64,000 bases of DNA. Source: Gnetum montanum (Eukaryota; Streptophyta; Gnetopsida; Gnetales; Gnetaceae). Shown here piece after piece: positions 1 through 10,329 of the stretch. The notes under the pieces were generated by a model that was given only the letters and a program-made list of their open reading frames with translations, searched no databases and was not told the origin of the DNA. Position 1 is the stretch's first letter. Each line of letters opens with the position of its first letter. The stretch lies in assembly GCA_015680685.1 (NCBI GenBank), contig MNCI01012713.1, positions 234,482-298,481 on the forward strand, read 5' to 3'. The position numbers and the translations under genes were made by a program.

Positions 1-900
1 TAAAACCAATTTTAGTGGAAAAATACTAACTTTCCACTTTGGTTTTTAACCTTTCCCCTTCTTGTCAACATTGAGGTAGGAGGTGTGAGATTCCCATCAT
101 CTCACCTCCTTTTTCCCCCCTTCTATCATACCCAACTTGGAAGCAATTGGGAGGCCAATGTNCTTCTATCATACCCAACTTGGAAGCAATTGGGAGGCCA
201 ATGTTTATGAAGTTTGAAAGCAATTTTGTAACTAGATTTGATTTTGTTGCAAGTTAAAAGCCATTTTCTAGCCAAAACTCCCAAGGAATCCAATGTTACC
301 ATTCCCTCCCCCTTGTGGCAGAAACTTTAGCATAGAAGGTATAGGTGGTTTGGGTGCTAGAATTTCATAATATCTATTGTGAATTCCTAAAGAAAATCCA
401 GTGTGGAAGCCTTAATAAACATTCAATTTTTATTACAATAATCTGTCACTAAACCAATGTTGGTTCCCATACCAACTAAGCCCACTTTTTCTCCTTTTTT
501 GGTGAAAGTTGGCAACCTGCCAAAACCATCTTTGGAAACTACCAAGTTTTCATTTTGGTTTTCAAAATTTCCCCCCTCTCTCCAATGTTGAAATAAGAAG
601 GTGTGAGATTTCCATTATCTTAGCCCCCTTTCATACCTAGTGTAGAGGCACTTGGAAGGCCAACTTGGGTGAGGTTTAAAGCCAACGTTGCTAATATTCT
701 ATTTCTAGTAAAGGGGTAAACTCTCCTTATTCCCCACTTACTAATTATAATAAGTATATCATTTTTTTCATTTTTCATTTTCTCTAAGAGTTTTTGAATT
801 CCATTAATTGGAATTTACTCCTATCTTAACATTTATAGCCTATACTTAAGCAATTATTAGCATTGTAATCATGCCTTTTTGAAAATCCACTAAATTACTC
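1..900 (+). other. Copy A untranslated leader with internal duplication
   Basis: No coding potential is visible. The stretch resembles, in reverse complement, the leaders of copies B (about 54000-54719) and C (57570-58182). Two related blocks lie about 518 bp apart: the words around aggtgtgagatt at 81 and at 599, each preceded by a tttggttttcaa-like stretch and followed by a 'tcatacc...ggaggcca' stretch. The leader therefore appears duplicated in this copy. Position 162 is a single N between two identical 42-bp stretches (see findings). Confidence 0.6.
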
Positions 901-3690
901 TTCACCTTCATTGGCAAAGATCATAACCAACAAGTCATGAGGATGTATAATCTCAAAGGCCCTACAATCATTAAGTGTAGGCAATCTTTGAGAGTTAGAG
1001 GGGAGAGTCCTAATTTTGCAACCATAAATGAAGATCGTTATAACTTTATTTGTGCCAAAATACATGCAAGCATGTTAATTCCATGAATTGAAGCCAAGGC
1101 TAAATGGGAGTTTGAGCTTATACACAACAAGTGGAAAAGATTACATCCCTTCCTTGTATCAAGAAATTCCTCTTAATGATGTTTATTCTAGTGTCCTAGC
1201 CCAATTGATTATCATAGAGGAGGAAGATGACAAGCCTACCTTTGGGGAACAAAAGGAAGAAGAGGATGAATTTAGGGTAGAATTTGAGCCTAAAAACATC
1301 CTTGGAGGACTATTCCAACATACATGCCCCAATTTCATAGAACCTTCCCCTAATGCCTTTATTTTCTCCATGGGCATGGTGCCATTGTCTTCCACTCCTC
1401 TACACCCTACTATGCTAGATCTCATACTAGTTGTAGCTACACATCACACTCAATCAATGCCACAAAAAACAAACTATAACACATCAATGATATTTGTAAC
1501 ATAGCCACAATATACAAAACCATCAATAGTGGCTTTTACCACTACAAATCCTTTAACTACTCACATGGGATCCACCATGAGACCCCCAAAAATGCAAAGG
1601 TAACACACCATGTTTGTCCCATTTGTACCTCAAGTACTAGCACAAACATCTTTTTCTCTATTTGGCCCACAAGCCACAACCATAGTGCAACCTCTTCTTT
1701 TTGTCATGAAACCCATAATGAGGCCACAAGACTCACAACAAATACCACAACCTTACATACAAACCTTGCAAACTATGGAGCCACTACAAGGGTTGGATCA
1801 ACCCTTCTAAATGATCCAAGACCTAACAAAGGAATTGAAAAGGCTTAAAGCCTCTACCACACAAACTGTCAAGATTATGGGCTTCTACTAGGACAATCCC
1901 ATAATTTTTTTAGTCCCACACTTGACACTTACTCTTAGTTCCCCCATTCCATAATCTAGCAAATATATCGATGAAGGTAACCCCTAATGTTCATGTTATT
2001 ACCTTTTGATCAAAATGTTTGCTCTTGCAGGCATGGCCTCATACCATCATGAGGATTTTCCCTGTGTCTTTGATTGGAAAAGCACTCGATTAGTAACATG
2101 CATTGCCCAGAGGGTCTATATCCTCTCTGGAATACTTAGTAGCCTAGTTTGTCAACCACTTCAAATTTAACTTGAAGCATGACACAACACTTGACCAACT
2201 CATGAAGGTCAAGTAAGGACCATTAGAAACTATATAGAAATTCATTCAATGGTGGAATGGATTGCTGAATGAAATACAAGAGCCCATAGTTGAAGCCCAC
2301 TTGTTAGCCATATTCAAGGGAGTAGTTAATGACTTCATAAAGTCTAAACTCTACTACCTTGATCCATATTCTCTTAGCCAAGCATTCTCACAAACTAAAA
2401 ATATGGAGGATGCTACAAAGGCTAGCCATGATCTAGCCTATATATCATATGAAAACCACCATTCTCAAAGGGACAAATAAAAAAGAAAAAAAAACAACAT
2501 TTCTGTAGCAACTATAACCAAAGAAGCCAAGATCACAAATCAAGGGTCAAAGGTCAACTCACCTAAGGCCCCCACCAATGATCATAGTAACCAATTGTTA
2601 ACTTCTAGGAGTACTGCATAGACAACAAGTAGACCTAACTTCGAATGGAAGGATGGGTCTAAATAAACTACATTTCCACTAAAAGCATTTGAATTACTAG
2701 ACCAACTATTAAGAAGTGGACACATACAACATTAAAAAATGATCGAAGCCGCTTGAAAGAAACACAAGCAACTATGTGAAATAGCCAAAGATCCCACTCG
2801 AGCAACAAAGGATGATACCTAGTTGCCTAAATACTTTAAACTAGACCACTTCTACCATTATCATCAATTGCCTAGTCATGGTATAGACTTCTGCCTTGCA
2901 CTGAAGGATGACCTAGAAAGGATAATAGATAAGGAGGAACTAGTCTTAGATGCTTCTAACCTAGTTTAGCCACAAAACTAGTCAACGCAGGTCTAAAAAG
3001 ACCCTTTGAATGCTAATGATAGCCCTTATGTTATCTCAAATTTTAACATTAATGACAAATAAAGACCTACAAGAGAACCATTTATGATCCAAGTACCCCT
3101 CTACAATGGAAGGGCTTCTTCAACTTCACATAGCTTAAGATCCCCCTTCGTTGTGAGAGCACCATCACAAATGCCTCCAAGAGAGCCTTTTGTCATCACA
3201 ACCCAATACAACCCAAATAGCCATAGTCTAAACAACTACACAGTGACCCCCTATGGTGGCCAATACTACTACCTCTTTCTTAGAACCAACGGTTGACAAC
3301 CCAAGGGCTACAATAAGCAAGGGAAGAATCATAAGAAAAAGCCTAACAACAAAGGAGACAAGTAGCCAGAGGTATGAAAGGAAGTGGGCCCACTAAAGCC
3401 CACTCCCATTTTAGCTATACATGTGGCCTCCTTTGCCCCATATTCTTCAATCAACAACCCATAGGAGCACATTAAATCCCACAACCAAAACAACCAAGAA
3501 GAGCCACAACAGCCATAGCCTAAAGCTAAAGTTTTCATTTTGGGATGCATGGAGGAAGTAAAGTACAATCGAGGTGATAAGCCCATGGCCAATGAAAAAA
3601 ACTTCCTCATTGCAATGGACCAAGTTAGGTAGTCACTCAAGAAAAAAAAAACCCCCCTTAAGCTTATATGACCTGATCATAACTTCTACC
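901..3690 (+). pseudogene. gag: Copy A gag (broken)
   Basis: Structural capsid polyprotein of the element, recognised by collinear similarity to the gag of copies B and C and by the Retrotrans_gag family pattern. The N-terminal part is read around 950-1425 in two frames, with a frameshift near 1080-1100 (FICAKIHASMLIP, then an acidic EEEDDKPTFGE stretch). The capsid-like core is at about 2090-2480 (FKFNLKHDTTLDQLMKVK, then KFIQWWNGLLNEIQEP). A degenerate knuckle-like motif near 2836-2945 reads FYHYHQLPSHGIDFCLALK, resembling the usual H-x-TxxC-xxLK end of Tat gag, with cysteine and histidine positions partly lost. Several TAG/TAA stops and frameshifts interrupt it, so no intact protein is possible. 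Confidence 0.8.
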
Positions 3691-4504
3691 ACACATCTTG
3701 AGGTGCTAGTCAAAATGTTGACCTCCATACTTAGTGAGGATGTTTCTACTAATAAGGAAGCCATCCATGTAGTGATGATTCCTCCCTTACCAAGGGAGGA
3801 GAAGTCAACATCATTAACATTTTGAAATATCAAAATTAAGGTTAATCTCTAAAATGGTGAGGTAAGTATAGCCCCTTTATTCATAACCATACACATAGGA
3901 AAATTTGAAATACATCAAGTGCATGTTGATGATGGAGTAGTAACCAATGTCATCCCATGTATCATCATTGAACACTTGGGCTTAACTGAGTAGGTACAAC
4001 CTACAATCATTTTAGCTCTTAAGTCCTTTAATGGATCAAGAATTTCTATCAAGAGGTCTATTTCCTTGGATTTTGTAGCTAGAGAACAATTTCCTACAAC
4101 TACAAACTTCTTCATAGTGGAAGAGACACTAGGGTTCAACTTGATTCTAAGAAGACCTTTGTTGGCTCAATTTACAATCGATTTCCTCACCTATCCATCA
4201 AGAAACTTACCTTCATTATGAGGGAGGTGAAATCATCATTCATGATGACAACGTAGATTCCCTAGCTATTAATAATGTGGGCATGGAACAAGGGTACAAA
4301 GTGGAGCTTCAAGAAGAAGTTCCTAGCCATGAAGAGCAAACATCTAAGACAACCAACGATGATAATGTGATGCAATGCAATATGTTATGGGATGAACTCA
4401 ATTTTAGCATCATAAGTGAAGGTGATGGAAAGTACAAGATTTTGCAAGATAGGCCTCACTCATTCCCTAATCTTGTAATGATTAGAAAGAGTCTACATAA
4501 GTGA
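3690..4504 (+). pseudogene. pro: Copy A retroviral-type aspartic protease (broken)
   Basis: The frame following gag contains the protease active-site region at about 3925-3960, reading VDDGVVTNVIP; the D-x-G signature corresponds to VDNGATKNVIP in copy B and VDGGATIEFIP in copy C. Downstream conserved words are LKSFNGSR and the FNLILRRPLL stretch, typical of Tat proteases (family knowledge). An open segment at 4277-4504 forms the C-terminal extension and ends at a TGA at 4502-4504. A TAG interrupts the frame just after the active site. It would process Gag-Pol in an active element; here it is dead. Confidence 0.75.
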
Positions 4505-4693
4505 AATTTACCTTAACCTCTCCATGCTTGTATGAATAAATACAACGATAGTCAAATAGCCTTATTTTTCTTTTGCAATTTATTATATCTTTGTTATGCA
4601 TGTAGCCATAAATTTATTTGCATTGTTATCTATTTTTTACAACCTTTCTTTATTTTTACTTATGTATTAAACATTAAAAGGAATCTCTTTTAG

Positions 4694-4905
4694 TTATGGC
4701 CCGCTAAGGCCTAAAATTGGCACTATGGCCTGCTAAGGCCTAAAACTTGCACTATTGCCAGCTAAGGCCTAAAACTAGCACTATGGTCTATAATGACCCT
4801 TAACTGGCATTCTCTTTTGTTAAAATGGAATTATGGCCCACCATGACCTTAAACTAGAAAAACTATATAACCTGTGTCCATTATGGCCTAAAACTAGCAA
4901 AAGTT
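4694..4905 (+). repeat. 29-bp minisatellite, post-protease array of copy A
   Basis: Tandem units of 29 bp, for example tatggcctgctaaggcct followed by aaaacttgcac. At least four recognisable units lie between 4694 and 4805 and degenerate ones follow to about 4905. The same unit in the same orientation relative to the element occurs upstream of RT (13984-14345) and downstream of integrase (17540-17625), and at the matching places in the other copies. Confidence 0.85.
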
Positions 4906-5166
4906 CATCCCTGTTTGTTTAGCCTATTATCACATCAATTTAATGTTACAACCAAAATGTCAATATAGCCATGTTTATAACATTTACTACTATAAATGCA
5001 TATAGCCAAGAAATAAAACCAAATACTCAAATTCAAAATTAAAATGTCCATAACATATATCCATAACCACAATGTGTAGCAATGATTCCAAATAATAACC
5101 ATCCATAACATAGTCTTGGCTAACCATATCCATCAACATAAAAACAACAACAAAATAGCCAACAAG
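4906..5166. other. Spacer between minisatellite and antisense gene, copy A
   Basis: A-rich sequence with repeated 'atagcca' and 'ccataac' words and no reading frame of note. It would be the 3' flank of the antisense gene and includes its possible polyadenylation region. Nothing else is seen. Confidence 0.4.
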
Positions 5167-8100
5167 CTAAACTAAAGAAGGTTTGTAAGTGGCATTCAAA
5201 GGAGGAAGTGATGGGTGGTTCCCACCCTCACTGCTAGGGCCACCAATGTTTCCTGATGCTTCAAATGCAACAACATATAGCCAATTAGTAACCCATAGTC
5301 AAATTATGACTTAAAAAAAATACTAAATTACAAAATATATCAAACCTATGGAGAGTCTAGCTCCAACACTTCTGGGGGTAGATGGGAAAGGCCTTCCTTT
5401 AAATAATGGAGGATTTGGTCCTCTATCATGTTGACCCAATCAACATTCCCAAGATCAATGCCAAAAAAAATGCTAGACCTATTTATAGAAGTCCAAGTAG
5501 AAGGCTCATTAGTAATTGTAGCTATATCAGTCTTAGTTACAATAGTAGTGATCTAAATAGTAAGGGATTGCTCCACCTTGAGAGTTCTTTCAAAGAGTTA
5601 ATAAGCACTCTTTGCCTAGATCCCCTAAATGAACAATTCTCTCTTATGTCGTTCAATCGACTCCTCCTTAAGCCCCTTTGGGTAGGCCTCACAATCGACC
5701 TTATGCTAACACTTGAGAGCCTTTTGTGTCTTGCCCCACTCTAGAATCCAAGCACAGTGATCCTTCTAGTCCTCAACCTTTTGGAAGATAAGGCCCATCT
5801 ACATACGTTGCTCTACCATCTCTCATAGGACCACTACTTTGTCTTGAATGACATGCTAGTAGTGGGCCCAAGTGATCTTCTTAGTTTGTAACTTCACCGA
5901 GTTAGCCACTTGGACTTCCACAAAGGCTTTTTAGTCTCGAAGATTCCTAATCATATCCTCCTACCTTTGAACCTTTTCCCTCAAGGCAAGAAGTTCCTTC
6001 CATAGAGATTCATTGAACCTTTCTAGCTCCCATGAAGCTTTTGTGCATGACATTGCTAAATTAGTGGCAATGTCATACAACTTCATGGATATAGTAGAAA
6101 TGTCAAAGGGAAGTCTAGGCAAGGAGTCTACCTCCATGTCTTTGTTGGAGTCCCACTCCACAGACGATACTACACAAAGCATAAAATGAAACCATACGAC
6201 ACAACCTTAAATAGCCATAATGCAAACAAAGCTTATGACTAAAGTACATAAAACAAAATCCTTACCTAGCTTAGGTGCAACCTAATGCAATCAATCAATG
6301 ATGTCCTTAACCATCCCACACAGGAACTCCACTTTGTTTAGAGTCTCTACCCATGGTTTTTCATGAAACCTAGGGATGGGTGCTTACACTGGTCACTCAA
6401 AAACTACTGTAAGCATAACAATCATCAAAAGTTTAAGATGAAAACAAAATATAACCAATGAAATATAATTAAAATAGTGAGGTATAAGCATACCTAGCTC
6501 CTCCTCCTCCAAGATGATGATAGAAGAGGTACCTGGTACTACCTCATCAAACAAGGCATCTAATCATCTATACCTACATCAACAAGTCCTTGAACCATAG
6601 GTTGCTTTAGGAGTACCTCTTTTGCATGCCTTTTTTTTCCTCCATAGTAGCTTGGGCAGTTATAACCTAATGCTTTTCTATAAGCATAGCACATAGAAAA
6701 CTAGTTAACACATAAAACCATAAAGTAGCCACAAAATTTTAAAGTATGAAATAGCTGAAGTTAAACAAAGCATACATGCAACTACCTATTTTGATGGCTT
6801 AAACTTAAACTTAAGCTTCTTTGGGGTAGGTTGATCTAATGTTGGAGGTGCCTCTTGCATAGGCCTCTCTCTTGAGTTTCTCTCTAGCTATCCCTTTGGC
6901 CTCCTTGCACCATCATCTAGCATCCTAAACACTAGAAAGAAATGAGAGAGGCTCATCATCATTAGTATTGTTAGGAGACTCATGATACCTAACATCAAGA
7001 TTCTTAGTGGTGATGGATATTGTTTCATCCATCTTCTCTAGTGGGTTCTAGGCATACATTTTTGGACAGATGTCTTTTATCCAAGGCCTAGAAAGTTGGC
7101 TTGGGTCATGGGGAATACATTGCCCATTCCTATACACCACCAAAAACTCTTCAAGCCTCTTTAGATAATTTAAGAAAAATGCAAAGTGCATATGGATTAT
7201 TATAGAGGTGTAAATTCAAACTCTAATGATCTCCTCTTGAAGCCCAGTAGCCTAATTAAATTTGATGCCCTCCATCAAGACCTTCTTAAAGGTCCACCAT
7301 TGTGCTAGGCTAATTACCTTCTTTTCTGATAGTAATTTTTGGAATGCATGAGACCTAAATAAAGGATATGATCTCTTTGCTTCAAGGTTTTTGAAGCTAT
7401 CCATCAAAATTCTAGTGTGGCCCATGCTAGCACCAAGCCACTCTAGAACTTTCTCGTGATGGCCTAATTCCCTCACTATCCTAGTGGGAATCTTGGCCCC
7501 ATTAGCAAGGATCCCAAACAATTCATAAAAGAGGCCAACACCTATGTTAATGTTCACATTAACACCTCACATGATGGTGCTAAAGTGACTGACCTCCTCA
7601 TCAAAGGAGTCAATAACATGCAACATCTCTACAATAGGAATGAAAGAAATAGGTACCATAAATACATCAAGAAAACCTTCATGCTAGATGCTTTCTTGAA
7701 TGCATCTAGGTGCTAAGGATGAGGGTTTCCTCATGATGTGAATGTGAAAGTGGTATAGTGAAATCACCTCAGGTGGAAGGTCCTACAAAGCAATAATCAA
7801 AGGTTAGCATAAGTATGAGCAATTTCAACAACCAAGAATAGCTTTTAAACACTTAATATCATGAAACACTAAAAGTTACATGTTCACCTTTACTTTTCTT
7901 CTGTGATGTGAAGGTTCCAGCTACAAGGGTCTAATCTGTGCTATCAGCATCCATCCACTAGCTATGCATCATCTTATTATTCTTGCACTTCTTGTATCTA
8001 ATGTTGAACTTGATAGTGTATTCATCATAGTCCCCTCTTAACTATTGATACACAATAGCTCTAATTTGGGGACTCTTAGTGAATTTGTCGAAAGTAGTTT

Positions 8101-8680
8101 GAGCCACTAATAGGATTTGGTCATTAACAATCAAGCCCTAATCATTAGCCTTGTACATACAAGAAGTTAAATTAATGAAGTTAGGTAGGGTAGTCAAGCC
8201 AAAATCATAAAAAAGTTATAATAACCATGTTTACCCCTATAGATAATACATGGTGTTGTGAGGGCTCTAGAATAATGTGTCAACTCTATGTGCCACCATT
8301 AGGGTATTGTTAGTATTATACTGACTATACTCTAGCATTGTTTAGATCTCTAAAAGGTAGCATGTACTTACAGCATCTGTAGGTCCCCCTATGGTCTTAG
8401 GAACTAGTTTATCAATAATATACCTAATAATCAGTCCACATGCCCAAGGCAACAAGGTCTCCACAACAATCTCAACTACATCCATGGACAAGTGTGACCA
8501 TAGCATCACACTGAAGTTCCTAAGGAGGTAGGTAAGGAAGTCACTTGCCCTAGGCCAAAACCATAATGAAAGCTTCCCAAGGGGCATGTCTTGTCATGGA
8601 GTATTGGTCTTGGGATGACCAATATAGCACAAAATGCTAACTAGCTCCACTATAATGAGAATAGGCCTCAAGAAGACCAT
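5167..8680 (-). pseudogene. Antisense multi-exon gene inside copy A (unknown function, decayed)
   Basis: Encoded opposite to gag-pol. Pieces are recognised by similarity to plus-strand segments in copies C (23170-26868) and B (46068-49708). An N-terminal part near 8680-8340 reads KLSLWFWPRASDFLTYLL and then LWSHLSMD. A part at 8140-7900 carries DYDEYTIKFN. A middle part at 7557-7252 carries YELFGILANGAKIPTRI and WTFKKVLMEG. A C-terminal part at 6170-5960 carries SSVEWDSN and KASWELERFNESLW. The last exon ends in a Gly/Ser/Pro-rich tail with stop at 5167-5169. GT-AG introns are seen at 6407-6493 (87 bp), 6170-6265 (96 bp) and 5259-5345 (87 bp), at the same places as in B and C. Function is not recognised. 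Stops and frameshifts break this copy. Confidence 0.75.
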
Positions 8681-10329
8681 ACATGAAATATAATAAAAAA
8701 ATTATCACCAATTAGAATTTCTTGAGAATTTAGAAAAAACATCTAGTTGGAGGTGAAATTAGTATTTGTAAAAAGCTCTAAGGTATTTATCTAAATTGGT
8801 TTAAGGAATTCCACAAAATATCTAAACTATGCACAAATTTGGAAAAAGCATGATAAACTTAGAAAAAATCCATGAAGCCATAATAAAAACTTATTTAAAT
8901 AGAAAAATATTTTACTCTTCTAGAAAAAGCAAAAAACTAAGAATATCAACCACTTCTATTTTGAGTGATGTACTATGACCATGAATGTTGCATTGATTCA
9001 CATAGCCATAGCAAAAAAATTCATAAAAATTTCATTTTAAGTCCAATCAAGGTGATTCCACCTCCATTGGAAACGTGAAGCTAAAACCTATGTAGCTATG
9101 ACCAGAAAAAAGCAAAAAACTTGGCCATTTTCTTATGAAAATTTCACAAATCTACATAAAATTACAAAAGCGGCACAAATAACCTAAGTGTGCAACGTTA
9201 GTAAAATAGCCATAACATTCTCATTTCAAAGCTAAATTAAACAAGACAGCAACCATCAGAAAGCTTGAACAAAGTGCTACAAGCTTGTACCTTTAATTTC
9301 AGAAAAATGAAGAAATTTTACCTAAAAATATGCATAACTTGGATTGCGTTTTCATAGCAAAACTTCAAAAATCCCAAAGCCTAAATTTCACATAGCCATT
9401 AAAATGGTCAAAATAGCCAAAACCATTAAACCCCATTTAAATTAAAATCAAAATAATGGGGTATAATTTTGTTAAAATTTAATTTTAACAAATCCTAAGG
9501 CCTATATCTAAGAACAAATGGCCATACCCCAACATTTTGAGAAAAAATCACAAAATGGCAAGCCCTATTTTTAAAATCAAATCTGCAAAAGCTAAAGTGA
9601 TAAAATAACTATAGATCTACATGGAAGTAGCCAAAATAGGAGATGGAATTTTATCAAAATTCCATTTTAATCCCCCTATTGGAGTAGATCTAGAAAAGGC
9701 CTCAACATCTAGAAAGGAAGAAAAAAACAAGAAAAATCACAAAAACAAAGGCAGAAATAGGTAGAATTGCCTACCTTATAGTAATGACAAATGAGACCTA
9801 AATGGAGATAGACCTAGTAACCTTTGATAACTCCCTAGAGCACTCATCCATCCTCTAGATTATGGGGTTCTTGTTGTTTCCTCCTCTCTATTTTTGTTCC
9901 ATGATAGGTTCAACATTGAAAAAGAAAAAAATTAGAAAAAGATGAGAGTTCTACACTAGCTACAGGGGAGATGGGAGGCTTCCACAATGAAGATTGGTTG
10001 TGGCTACCATAAGAATCTCTTCCAAAGCTCTCCTCCAATGTGCTATTGTTGAATAATGACAACTATGATCAAGATTTGCAAAATTTGACTTATAAAACCC
10101 ATCTAAAACCTAGACAAAATCCTAGTTGCTAATTCAATGCACCATGACTACAAGTGCACTAAATCTAAAGGGGTGAAAGTTTAGTTCACATTGGTTTTAT
10201 GGGGGAAAATAACTTCACTTTTCAAAATTTTAAATTTTTGGATTATGGGCCCCATCCTGCACCTTCCCTTTTGACCAAACTTGCATCAATGCTAAGATTT
10301 TTTACTAATTTTGACAGTTAAAACATTAT
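8681..10329. other. A/T-rich spacer upstream of the antisense gene, copy A
   Basis: Corresponds in reverse complement to 21300-23170 in copy C and 44632-46060 in copy B, including the cttcctcctc-type word (here gaggaggaaac-like on minus, near 9880-9900). It lies 5' of the antisense gene. In B and C the downstream edge ends in a pyrimidine stretch followed by CAAG before the first recognisable coding block, so the spacer may hold a first exon and a long first intron. No convincing open frame is seen. Confidence 0.5.
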
